Origin: UBA1205 sp045598105
Lineage (GTDB): Bacteria > Bacteroidota > Bacteroidia > Bacteroidales > WCHB1-69
Length of the DNA: 12,618 bases
Direction: 5' to 3'
Assembly: GCA_045598105.1 (NCBI GenBank)
Contig: JAZLLK010000005.1
Span: forward strand, 1-12,618
A model generated the notes under the pieces. It did no database searches and was not told the DNA's origin. It worked only from the letters and a program-made list of their open reading frames with translations. Shown piece by piece: positions 1-7,338 of this stretch. Position 1 is the first letter of the stretch. Every line of letters begins with the position of its first letter. Made by a program: the position numbers and the translations under genes.

Positions 1-149
1 AAAGTAATTTTATAATTTATTTAACAGTAAAATACACAATATAATGAATGCCACTTACTATTCTCATTGGAATGACCGGTGAAATAATATCAGCGGACCG
101 GGTGGCGGTTGGCGGGGGAAGGGTAAAATTATATTGTAGTACTTATTGG

Positions 150-180
150 CTTGTATTGTCAAAAAAAAGTGTTACCTTTG
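150..180 (+). promoter_or_regulatory. Bacteroidota-type promoter of the left-hand alcohol dehydrogenase
   Basis: A TACCTTTG box at 173-180 matches the Bacteroidota -7 consensus TAnnTTTG. CTTG at 150-153 lies 19 bases upstream and can serve as the -33 element. Transcription would begin a few bases after 180, leaving a leader of roughly 25 bases before the ATG at 212. The promoter rules out the upstream in-frame ATG at 146 as the usual start, because that ATG lies at or before the -33 element. Confidence 0.7.
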
Positions 181-211
181 CTCTTTATTATTCACCATAA
201 ATACACACACC

Positions 212-1378
212 ATGATATACGATTTTACATATTGCAACCCCACCAAAATACATTTTGGCCGCACGGCCATGAGTTATTTGGAAGAAGAGCTAAAGCAATA
301 CGGCAACCGCGTACTGCTCATATATGGTAAAAATTCCATTAAGCAGAACGGCATATACGCACAGGTAATGCATACCCTGCAACGCATCGGCAAGCAGGTA
401 ACGGAATTAAGCGGCATTAATTCCAATCCCCGCTACGCTCAGGTGCAGGAAGGAGGCAGGCTGGTACGCGGGCAGCACACTGACCTTATATTGGCCGTGG
501 GCGGCGGTAGCGTAATAGACTGTGCCAAAGGCATAGCCGCCACTGCCTACTATGAAGGGGACGCATGGCAGCACTATTGGGTAGAGCAGGGTCCTATAGT
601 AAACCCCATAGTACCCGTAGCCGCCATACTCACCATGACAGGCACCGCCTCGGAGATGAATACCGGCTCGGTAATTACCCATGAGGAACAAAAACTGAAG
701 TTGGGCCGCGTATTTCCTTTTCCTGATATGACCCCGCGGTTTTCCATACTCAACCCCGAATTCACCTACACCGTACCGCCCATACAAATGGTAAGCGGTA
801 TAGCCGATATATTCTCACACCTTATGGAACAATACTTTGGCGGCACCGATGACTGCACTTCCGACTACCTGCTGGAAGGGGTAATGCTTTCGCTTATACA
901 GGCTGCCCGCACCGCCATAAAGGCCCCGCACAACTACGAAGCCCGCAGCAATATAATGTGGTGCGCCACCATGGGGCTGAATAAAATACTGGCCTTGTCA
1001 AAGCAGCAGGACTGGGAGGTACACATGATAGAACACCAGCTGGGTGCCTATACCGACTGCCCCCATGGCATAGGGCTGGCCATTATATCACCGGCCTACT
1101 ACAGGTATATATATACTTACGGTTTGCCAAAATTTGTTCGCTACGCTCAAAATATATGGCATGTAAATGAGCCCTCATGGGCACCGGAACGCGTAGCCAT
1201 GGAAGGCATAGCCCGCTTGGAAGCCTTCTTTAAGGAACTGGGCATACCCTCCACCCTGCGTGAAATAGGCGCCACTCAGGATATGCTGCCCGCCATAGCC
1301 CACTCCACCATGGAAGGCGGCGGCTACTACCACATGAAAGCCAATGACATACTCAAAGTACTGCAAGACTGTTTTTAA
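212..1378 (+). CDS. Iron-dependent alcohol dehydrogenase, YqhD/butanol dehydrogenase type
   Basis: Predicted cytosolic NAD(P)H-dependent group III alcohol dehydrogenase of 388 residues that interconverts alcohols and aldehydes; the natural substrate cannot be read from sequence. The cofactor loop GGGSVID is at residues 97-103, followed by the TMTGTASEMN segment at 141-150. The four metal ligands of the family are present: D199 and H203 in ADIFSH, H271, and H285 in PHG. The 14-residue spacing of the last two matches what I recall for FucO and YqhD. The frame is open back to an ATG at 146, but that start lies in the promoter; the start at 212 gives the usual family N-terminus (MIYDFTYCNPT). The gene is monocistronic, with its own promoter and a strong terminator, and ends in TAA. 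Butanol dehydrogenase-like annotation is likely; exact specificity is open. Confidence 0.93.
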   Translation: MIYDFTYCNPTKIHFGRTAMSYLEEELKQYGNRVLLIYGKNSIKQNGIYAQVMHTLQRIGKQVTELSGINSNPRYAQVQEGGRLVRGQHTDLILAVGGGSVIDCAKGIAATAYYEGDAWQHYWVEQGPIVNPIVPVAAILTMTGTASEMNTGSVITHEEQKLKLGRVFPFPDMTPRFSILNPEFTYTVPPIQMVSGIADIFSHLMEQYFGGTDDCTSDYLLEGVMLSLIQAARTAIKAPHNYEARSNIMWCATMGLNKILALSKQQDWEVHMIEHQLGAYTDCPHGIGLAIISPAYYRYIYTYGLPKFVRYAQNIWHVNEPSWAPERVAMEGIARLEAFFKELGIPSTLREIGATQDMLPAIAHSTMEGGGYYHMKANDILKVLQDCF

Positions 1379-1400
1379 ACAATGTATATTACAATAAACC

Positions 1401-1440
1401 AAGTCATTATTGATATATTAACACAATAATGACTTTTTTT
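1401..1440 (+). terminator. Rho-independent terminator after the alcohol dehydrogenase
   Basis: A perfect 12-bp inverted repeat (AAGTCATTATTG at 1401-1412, CAATAATGACTT at 1424-1435) with an 11-base loop runs into a T tract that continues to 1440. It starts 22 bases after the stop codon and separates this gene from the following operon. Confidence 0.9.
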
Positions 1441-1513
1441 GTATATTTATATTCGTTTTTTTTTACACACATGCTCTTTTGAGTGTGGCACATGGTATAT
1501 GAAAAAAAACATG

Positions 1514-1521
1514 TACCTTTG
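1514..1521 (+). promoter_or_regulatory. -7 promoter element of the seven-gene operon
   Basis: TACCTTTG, identical to the box in front of the left-hand alcohol dehydrogenase, lies 56 bases before the transporter start codon. No good TTTG is found at the expected -33 distance; the only TTTG nearby (1478-1481) is 32 bases away, which is too far. The -33 part is therefore weak or divergent. No further promoter is obvious inside the operon, so this one probably drives all seven genes. Confidence 0.6.
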
Positions 1522-1577
1522 CATGCTTATAAACACAAAACAGAAAGCATAATTAAACAGTTATATAACAGCAATAT

Positions 1578-2453
1578 ATGGCAAACAGCAAAAAAATAAC
1601 CGGCAGTATATGCGGCATAATGGCTGCCATATTCTATGGCACCAATCCCTTAGGAGCCCTTAAGCTTTATGCCGAAGGCATGAATACGGGATCGGTATTA
1701 TTCTTTCGCTTTGGCCTGGCATGGCTCATAGTGAGCGTCATACTGATGTGCACCCGTGAAGGATATGGTGTAACCCTGCATCAGTTTAAAGTGCTCACCG
1801 CTTTGGGCATGTTATTCAGCACCTCTTCACTCACCCTGTATTCCGCCTTTCGCTACATGCCTGCCGGCACAGCCTCTACCATATTGTTTACCTATCCTGT
1901 AATGACTGCCGTTATCATGACGACCCTGTTTCATGAAAAACTCACCTTTAATACTATAGCAGCCATTATATTATCTCTTATGGGAGTAATGCTGCTATAC
2001 CAGAGTGATACAGCCGGAGGCCTGCATCCTGTAGGGGTAGTGCTGGTGATCCTGTCGGCACTTACCTACGCCATATACATAGTGGTAATTAACCGATGCC
2101 CCATGCATATATCATCGTTTAAAATTAATTTTTACGTATTGCTGTATTGTGCATTGTGCATGCTGCTGTATTCGCTTATGAGTTCTGCAGGGCTGCAAAT
2201 GCCGCATGGCGGCACCGCATGGTTCTACGTAGGCTGGCTGGCCATAGTGCCCGCCACCCTGTCACTGGTGCTCATGGTGTATGCCTCGCTATATATAGGG
2301 GCCACTTCCACGGCCATATTGGGAGCACTGGAGCCGCTCACCGCCGTTATTATAGGCGTAATGGTATTTCATGAAACCTTTTCCACACAGCTGGCACTAG
2401 GTATAATATTCATACTCACCGCCGTAATTATTACCGCACTAAAAAAAGCATAA
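1578..2453 (+). CDS. EamA/DMT-family membrane transporter
   Basis: Predicted inner-membrane permease of the drug/metabolite transporter superfamily, 291 residues, the usual size for a ten-helix EamA protein. Two EamA repeats can be seen, about residues 5-140 and 150-288, each a run of hydrophobic helices. The first helix begins near GSICGIMAAIFYGTNP. The second repeat contains the conserved segment GALEPLTAVIIGVMVFHE close to the C-terminus. The substrate is not predictable; relatives export amino acids, metabolites or toxic compounds. It is the first gene of the operon, with a leader of about 50 bases, and its TAA stop is only five bases before ubiE, so the two are probably translated from one message. 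Whether its cargo relates to quinone synthesis is unknown. Confidence 0.9.
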   Translation: MANSKKITGSICGIMAAIFYGTNPLGALKLYAEGMNTGSVLFFRFGLAWLIVSVILMCTREGYGVTLHQFKVLTALGMLFSTSSLTLYSAFRYMPAGTASTILFTYPVMTAVIMTTLFHEKLTFNTIAAIILSLMGVMLLYQSDTAGGLHPVGVVLVILSALTYAIYIVVINRCPMHISSFKINFYVLLYCALCMLLYSLMSSAGLQMPHGGTAWFYVGWLAIVPATLSLVLMVYASLYIGATSTAILGALEPLTAVIIGVMVFHETFSTQLALGIIFILTAVIITALKKA

Positions 2454-2458
2454 TCCGC

Positions 2459-3154
2459 ATGGCAGAAAATAAATCCGACATAGACCAATTATTTAACAAC
2501 ATAGCCTGCTCCTATGACAGGCTCAATCACCTGCTGTCATTCAACATAGACCGTATATGGCGACGCAAGTTGGTAAAACACCTGCAGCCCTGCCATAATA
2601 TGCTGGATGTGGCCATAGGAACGGCCGATGTATCCATAGCCGCCATTAAGCATCACAAAGCCGAGCACATCACCGGCATAGATATATCGGAAAACATGAT
2701 ACACATAGGTGAACATAAGGTGGCAGAACGGCATTTAAGTAATTACATATCCTTTGTGCAGGGCAATGCCATGCACATGCCCTTTACCAACGGACAATAT
2801 GAAGCCGTGTGCTGCGCCTACGGCGTGCGTAATTTTGAAAATACGGAACAGGGGCTGCGTGAAATGTATCGCGTATTAGCCCCCCAAGGGCAACTGCTCA
2901 TATTGGAATTTTCTTACCCTACATGCAGGCCTGTACGCTGGCTGTATAACACCTACTTCACCCACTTGCTGCCCGCCATAGGCAGGCATGTAAGCAAAAA
3001 CAATCACGCCTACACCTACCTGCGAAACAGCGTAAAGGAATTTATATGGGGGGAGGCCATGGTAACCATGCTACGGAAAGCAGGATTCACAAAAATAAGT
3101 TATAAGCCGCTCACTTTCGGCATTACCACACTTTACATAGCACATAAAGTATAA
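2459..3154 (+). CDS. ubiE: Demethylmenaquinone methyltransferase (MenG/UbiE)
   Basis: Class I SAM-dependent methyltransferase, 231 residues, expected to methylate demethylmenaquinone to menaquinone, the last step of the pathway. The N-terminal family signature YDRLNHLLSFNIDRIW is at residues 19-34. SAM-binding motif I is LDVAIGTAD at 49-57, then GIDISENM at 73-80. The second family signature is YGVRNFEN at 121-128, followed by EMYRVL and LILEFSYP. Two small departures from the consensus as I recall it are LN for MN in the first signature and GTA for GTG in motif I; neither suggests loss of function. The adjacent menA supports a role in menaquinone rather than ubiquinone synthesis, and Bacteroidota use menaquinone. 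The start at 2459 is the first ATG and lies five bases after the transporter stop. Confidence 0.95.
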   Translation: MAENKSDIDQLFNNIACSYDRLNHLLSFNIDRIWRRKLVKHLQPCHNMLDVAIGTADVSIAAIKHHKAEHITGIDISENMIHIGEHKVAERHLSNYISFVQGNAMHMPFTNGQYEAVCCAYGVRNFENTEQGLREMYRVLAPQGQLLILEFSYPTCRPVRWLYNTYFTHLLPAIGRHVSKNNHAYTYLRNSVKEFIWGEAMVTMLRKAGFTKISYKPLTFGITTLYIAHKV

Positions 3155-3176
3155 ATATATATATATAAATAAAAAA

Positions 3177-4016
3177 ATGAAAAATATTCTCCTTTGGTTT
3201 AAAGTAGTACGCCCACAAACATTGTTTGCATCCGTATGTCCTATTATGGTAGGCTTGGCCGTATGTCCCGCTATAAATACAGGCATAGCTGTTGTTACCC
3301 TGCTATGCGCCATAGCCATACAAATACTATCTAACCTTATCAACGACTACTATGACTACAAACGGGGCACCGATCAGGCCGGCCGCGACGGCTATAAACG
3401 CATGCTGGCCGAAGGCAGCATTAGCGTACACCAAATAGGCATAGCCATAGCCATATCACAGGTAATAGCCATGGCATTAGGCTTATATTTGGTATACACA
3501 GGCGGATGGCCCATACTTATAATAGGCATATCGGCACTTATATTCTCATGGCTTTACACCGCCACCTCACACTCATTAGCCTATATGGGCGTGGCCGATA
3601 TATTTGTATTCATTTTCTATGGTTTTGTATCATCGGCAGGCACCACCTATTTGCAAACAGGCAGTTTTTCACTTGTATCATGCCACGCAGGCTGCGTAAA
3701 CGGTTTGCTATCCATGTGCGTGCTCATTATTAACAACCTGCGTGATATACAAGGAGACCAACAATGCGGCAAACGCACCTTCCCCGTACGCTTTGGCAAA
3801 CGGGCAGGAGAAACAGGCATGCTTATTATCATACTGCTTATGCCGCTATGCTCCTATATGGCCTTTGGGGCTAACCTATCCATGCTTATAGCCGTTCCCG
3901 AACTCATAATATATGCCATGGTACTGCAAGCTAAAGGAAAAGAATATAACCGATGGCTGCTTTGCACCGGCCTTACCAACTTATTATACGCCATAAGCGT
4001 TATCATTATATCATAA
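3177..4016 (+). CDS. menA: 1,4-dihydroxy-2-naphthoate polyprenyltransferase (MenA)
   Basis: Integral membrane UbiA-family prenyltransferase, 279 residues, expected to attach the polyprenyl tail to 1,4-dihydroxy-2-naphthoate, giving demethylmenaquinone, the substrate of the preceding gene product. The first Asp-rich motif is NLINDYYDYKRGTD (N53, N56, D57, D60). The second is NNLRDIQGD (N186, N187, D190, D194), both with the spacing of Mg-diphosphate binding sites in this family. The protein begins with the typical WFKVVRPQTL amphipathic segment and has about nine hydrophobic helices. The 22-base gap from ubiE is AT-only apart from the start region and includes a (TA)6 run. The other menaquinone genes are not in this window. 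Confidence 0.95.
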   Translation: MKNILLWFKVVRPQTLFASVCPIMVGLAVCPAINTGIAVVTLLCAIAIQILSNLINDYYDYKRGTDQAGRDGYKRMLAEGSISVHQIGIAIAISQVIAMALGLYLVYTGGWPILIIGISALIFSWLYTATSHSLAYMGVADIFVFIFYGFVSSAGTTYLQTGSFSLVSCHAGCVNGLLSMCVLIINNLRDIQGDQQCGKRTFPVRFGKRAGETGMLIIILLMPLCSYMAFGANLSMLIAVPELIIYAMVLQAKGKEYNRWLLCTGLTNLLYAISVIIIS

Positions 4017-4023
4017 TTTTATC

Positions 4024-4554
4024 ATGAACATAGTAATACTCCTGGGGAGCCCCCGTCCTAAAGGCAATAGTGACCTGCTGGCCGACGCCTTTGCCGCCGA
4101 GGCAGCAAAAAAACATGAAGTACACACCATAGCCCTGCGAGACTATAACATACACCCCTGCAAGGGCTGCAACGCCTGCATGCACCCCCCACACCTGTGC
4201 GCACAGCACGATGACATGACCATTATATACTCCCTGCTGCAACAGGCCGATATGCTGGTAATGGCCTCACCGGTGTATTTTTACAACGTAAGTGCCCAAC
4301 TCAAAACCTGCCTTGACCGCCTGCACACCCCCCTGCGTAACAGCTTTCACATACAAAAAACAGCCCTGCTGCTGACCGCAGCCTCACTCAAAGAACATGT
4401 GTGCCAACCGGCCATACTGCAATACCAGTTACTGGTAAATAATTTCAACCTGCAAAACACAGGCATTATAGCCGCTCAGGGCGTAAAAGAACCGGGTGAA
4501 GTATTGCATACCACCTACATGGAAAAAGTCCGCCAAATGGCCCAAAAATTATAA
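4024..4554 (+). CDS. Flavodoxin-fold FMN reductase, iron-sulfur flavoprotein (Isf)-like
   Basis: Predicted cytosolic NAD(P)H-dependent flavin oxidoreductase, 176 residues. The N-terminal FMN phosphate loop reads GSPRPKGNSDLL (residues 8-19). The second flavin segment is SPVYFYNVSAQLKTCLDR. Between them is a compact cysteine cluster C46-X2-C49-X2-C52-X6-C59 followed by DDM, the arrangement of iron-sulfur flavoproteins that bind a 4Fe-4S cluster, so an Fe-S site is plausible. The family transfers electrons to quinones, oxygen species or small acceptors; the acceptor here is unknown. It starts seven bases after menA and shares its message, so a link to quinone redox chemistry is possible but only inferred. 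The alternative is a generic NADPH-dependent FMN reductase in which the cysteines bind no cluster. Confidence 0.88.
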   Translation: MNIVILLGSPRPKGNSDLLADAFAAEAAKKHEVHTIALRDYNIHPCKGCNACMHPPHLCAQHDDMTIIYSLLQQADMLVMASPVYFYNVSAQLKTCLDRLHTPLRNSFHIQKTALLLTAASLKEHVCQPAILQYQLLVNNFNLQNTGIIAAQGVKEPGEVLHTTYMEKVRQMAQKL

Positions 4555-4568
4555 AAAAAACAGCACAC

Positions 4569-5696
4569 ATGAAACATTCCTTTGTTCGTACTTTATCACT
4601 ACTGACCATTAGCCTGCTCATATACGTACACGGCATGGCTCAACACGCCATAGCCACACCCCAAGCAGGGTACGTAAAAAACAAAGCTCATGCTGCCGAT
4701 ATGAGCACCATTACCGACATGGGAAACGGCGACTTTTACCTGTGGCACTATACCGCTGACTATAAACCGGACCGATTTCTTAAAGCCGGCATAACATCGC
4801 ACCAACAGCTTATAAAACAAGTGGTTTTAAAATTGATGAAACCGGGCAAAGCCCTCACCCACATTAAGAACCTTAAACCGGGTTGCTCCGCCTTTCAGGC
4901 TACCACCCCCGAAGGCGATATTATATACGCACGCAATTTTGACTTCCCTTTTACACAAAGCGTATCCATGATGGTATGCACCACTCCCGCCAACGGATAT
5001 AAATCCGTATCCATGGTTCCGCTATCATTTTTAGGCTACAAGCCTAATGAAATAACTCAAGGAAAAAAAGATATATCCACTTTAGTATCGGTACCCTACC
5101 TTATAATGGATGGCATGAATGAAAAAGGACTGGCTATAAGCGTGCTACAGGTGGACGGCGAAGGTGCCGTACAACGGCAAAAGGGCAAGCCCTCCATTAT
5201 GACCACCATAGCCATGCGATACATTATGGACCACGCTGCCAACGTACATGAAGCCATGGAAATAATGGAACAATATAACTTTTGGGCCGATGGCACACAA
5301 AAAAAACAGGATACTGCCAATAACTACCACTTTCTGCTTTCCGATGCACGCGGCAATACCGCCATACTGGAATACATAAAAAAGGACAACCAATGGATAA
5401 TGAATGTGGTAAAAGAAAAAATTGTAACCAACTTTTACCGCAGCCCGGGATGGCAACACATAGGGCACGGCATGGACCGCTATAACACGCTCACGGAACT
5501 ATACAACTACAAAAACGGCATTTTTACCGAAGATGAAGCCATGCGCGGCCTGCAAGCCGTAGCACAATATAACGCAGGCTCACACCACAGCCACACCCTA
5601 TGGTCGGTAGTATATAACCTCACCAAAGGTACGGCCTTTGTATGCATTAACGGCAATTATAAACAATATTATCACATAGACATTACCGATTTTTAA
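4569..5696 (+). CDS. Secreted linear-amide C-N hydrolase, choloylglycine hydrolase/NAAA-like
   Basis: Predicted exported Ntn-type cysteine amidase of 375 residues. Residues 1-24 form a signal peptide, with likely cleavage at HGMA|QHAI. The nucleophile candidate is C106 in the motif KPGCSAF. R122 and D125 in ARNFDFPF follow at +16 and +19, exactly the Cys2/Arg18/Asp21 spacing of bile salt hydrolases and Cys126/Arg142/Asp145 of human NAAA as I recall them. Later family marks are DGMNEKGLAIS, LLSDARGNTAILEY and MDRYNTL. About 80 residues lie between the signal peptide and C106. Ntn enzymes need an N-terminal Cys, so cleavage before C106 is expected, as in NAAA and acid ceramidase. Substrates could be conjugated bile acids, N-acyl amides or peptides. 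It lies 14 bases after the flavoprotein gene. Confidence 0.88.
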   Translation: MKHSFVRTLSLLTISLLIYVHGMAQHAIATPQAGYVKNKAHAADMSTITDMGNGDFYLWHYTADYKPDRFLKAGITSHQQLIKQVVLKLMKPGKALTHIKNLKPGCSAFQATTPEGDIIYARNFDFPFTQSVSMMVCTTPANGYKSVSMVPLSFLGYKPNEITQGKKDISTLVSVPYLIMDGMNEKGLAISVLQVDGEGAVQRQKGKPSIMTTIAMRYIMDHAANVHEAMEIMEQYNFWADGTQKKQDTANNYHFLLSDARGNTAILEYIKKDNQWIMNVVKEKIVTNFYRSPGWQHIGHGMDRYNTLTELYNYKNGIFTEDEAMRGLQAVAQYNAGSHHSHTLWSVVYNLTKGTAFVCINGNYKQYYHIDITDF

Positions 5697-5709
5697 AAAC
5701 TATAACATT

Positions 5710-5970
5710 ATGGGACACCGATTACATATTACCTGTGCACAATGCGGGCACACCTTTGAACGAAACTACGGCGTAGGCTACACCGGCAAAGGAACTTTAT
5801 ACTGCGATACCTGCGGCAAAGCCGTAAATGTGGACTTTGCAGCGGACTGTTTTTTTAACGAGCAATGCCCCTGCGGCGGCCGATACTCGGCTACCGCCAT
5901 AGGCAACTGCCCTATATGTAATTCACCCATACCTGAAGAAAACACCTGCGATGCAGGACAATGGAAATAG
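5710..5970 (+). CDS. Small double zinc-ribbon protein of unknown function
   Basis: An 86-residue protein that I do not recognise by name. It is rich in cysteine pairs: C9-X2-C12 and C32-X2-C35 would form one four-Cys zinc ribbon. C53-X-C55 and C67-X2-C70 would form a second; C47 and C80 are extra. No signal peptide, membrane segment or catalytic motif is visible, so a cytosolic zinc- or nucleic-acid-binding or adaptor role is the reasonable guess. It starts 13 bases after the amidase gene. Its TAG stop lies four bases before the preferred start of the radical SAM gene and would overlap an earlier ATG of that gene, so the two are probably translationally coupled. Codon use matches the neighbours. 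Confidence 0.8.
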   Translation: MGHRLHITCAQCGHTFERNYGVGYTGKGTLYCDTCGKAVNVDFAADCFFNEQCPCGGRYSATAIGNCPICNSPIPEENTCDAGQWK

Positions 5971-5974
5971 CACT

Positions 5975-6922
5975 ATGTACCCTTGGAATAACGAACGACC
6001 TTTCAACTCCTACGCCGAATATTTTAAACGCACCTTCGGACAAAGAGTGCAAAAAGTAACCATTAATGCCGGATTCTCCTGCCCTAACCGTGACGGACTT
6101 ATATCTACCGGCGGCTGCACCTACTGCGACAACGCCGCCTTTAACCCCTCCTACTGCAAGGTGGAAAAAAGCATAACACAACAAATAAACGAAGGTATAG
6201 AATTTCACCTGAACCGCTATAGAAGAGCTAAAAAATATTTGGCTTACTTTCAGGCCTACTCCAATACCTATGCGTCCCTGCATGTATTGCAGGAACGCTA
6301 CAATGAAGCCCTACAGCACCCCCTTATAGCCGGCGTGGTAATAGGCACCCGCCCCGACTGCATGGACGAGGAAAAACTGGCCTACTTTGCTCAACTGAGC
6401 AAAAAATACTATGTAATAATAGAATACGGTATAGAAAGCTGCAACGAAGATACCCTGCTGCATATTAACCGCGGGCACAGCTTTGCCTGTGCCCGCCAAA
6501 TGGTACACGCTACCCACCGTGCAGGCATACATACCGGCGCCCACTTCATATTCGGCCTGCCGCACGAAACCCCCGATATGTGGATGCAATGGGCCGATAT
6601 TATATCGAAAATGCCACTGGATACGGTAAAATTTCATCAGCTGCAAATAATTAAAAACACACGCATGGCTAAAGAATATGCCCTGCATCCTGAGTATTTT
6701 CACCATTTTGAATTTGCTGAATATGTTGACTTTATGGTGCATTTTTTGGAACATTTACACCCCGACATAGTAGTGGAACGCTTTGCGGGAGAAGTACCGC
6801 CCCGATTTTTAGACGGCAACCCGTGGGGACTTATACGTAACGACCAAATACTTGTAACCATAGAACAGGAACTTATACACCGGCACACCTTTCAGGGCCG
6901 CCTGTGGCACCCCCCTACGTAA
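5975..6922 (+). CDS. YhcC-type radical SAM protein (TIGR01212 family)
   Basis: Radical SAM protein of 315 residues, predicted cytosolic with a 4Fe-4S cluster. The cluster cysteines are C36, C48 and C51 in CPNRDG...GGCTYC, a CX11CX2C spacing that I recall as typical of E. coli YhcC relatives rather than the classic CX3CX2C. Further family marks are FNPSYC just after the cluster, YFQAYSNTYA, GTRPDC, EYGIESCNEDTL and AHFIFGLPHET. The reaction is not established for this family as far as I know. The start at 5975 (MYPWNNERPFN) fits my memory of Bacteroidota homologues; an ATG at 5951 would add eight residues and overlap the zinc-ribbon gene by 20 bases. It is the last gene of the operon and ends in TAA before the convergent non-coding region. 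Confidence 0.9.
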   Translation: MYPWNNERPFNSYAEYFKRTFGQRVQKVTINAGFSCPNRDGLISTGGCTYCDNAAFNPSYCKVEKSITQQINEGIEFHLNRYRRAKKYLAYFQAYSNTYASLHVLQERYNEALQHPLIAGVVIGTRPDCMDEEKLAYFAQLSKKYYVIIEYGIESCNEDTLLHINRGHSFACARQMVHATHRAGIHTGAHFIFGLPHETPDMWMQWADIISKMPLDTVKFHQLQIIKNTRMAKEYALHPEYFHHFEFAEYVDFMVHFLEHLHPDIVVERFAGEVPPRFLDGNPWGLIRNDQILVTIEQELIHRHTFQGRLWHPPT

Positions 6923-7279
6923 TACCATACCCTTACGCACTGCCTGACCGGTAACATGCTATACATTTGGCATAAACGCATACACATAACGCACTTACGC
7001 ACAAAGCACTCATTTTTAACACACTACATTCCATTCAAGCAGGACTGCCATACCATTTATAGTGTGTTTTCCCTGAGCATTAAGCATGCCTGTTACCAAC
7101 AGGAATAGCAGCGTTTATATATATATATATATATATACTAAAGCGTTTCATAAAACTATCAACATATCGTTATATGCTATACTAACGTAAAATATGCATG
7201 ATTATGGGCTACGACATACCTCCCTTTAGCAATAAAGTTATAACACTTTAACAATACAGCGTATATAATTTTAAAGAAT
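6923..7279. other. Non-coding convergent intergenic region
   Basis: No supportable gene. The stretch holds a TACATTTG box (6962-6969, + strand), a 9-bp inverted repeat (AACACACTA at 7018-7026, TAGTGTGTT at 7060-7068) followed by TT, a small CCTGTT/AACAGG hairpin (7089-7103), and the (TA)11 run. The rest is AT-rich and without repeats that I can see. The hairpin at 7018-7070 might help end the operon message. Confidence 0.5.
7116..7137. repeat. (TA)11 dinucleotide tract
   Basis: Eleven uninterrupted TA units in the convergent intergenic region. Such tracts can vary in length by slippage and melt easily; nothing here shows a regulatory role, since both flanking genes end towards it. A shorter (TA)6 lies at 3156-3167 between ubiE and menA. 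Confidence 0.95.
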
Positions 7280-7320
7280 TATAAAAAGCGATTTTTATAT
7301 AATAAAAATTGCTTTTTATA
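7280..7320. terminator. Bidirectional hairpin terminator between convergent genes
   Basis: A 19-bp stem pairs 7280-7298 with 7302-7320 around a three-base loop, with a single G-T wobble (7290/7310). It is AT-rich, with GC at the centre of each arm, and each arm contains runs of A or T. It lies 18 bases beyond the aldehyde dehydrogenase stop and at the far end of the region after the radical SAM gene, so it may stop transcription from both strands. No T run follows outside the stem on either strand, so efficiency is uncertain. Confidence 0.7.
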
Positions 7321-7338
7321 ACAAAAACAATCACCTTG

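Noticed and set aside
146..211. N-terminal extension of the left-hand alcohol dehydrogenase from the ATG at 146
   Set aside because: The extension spans the -33 and -7 promoter elements and adds residues not seen in the family; the ATG at 212 fits both.
1471..1490. TTTG at 1478-1481 as the -33 element of the operon promoter
   Set aside because: It lies 32 bases from the -7 box, well beyond the usual 19-21 base spacing.
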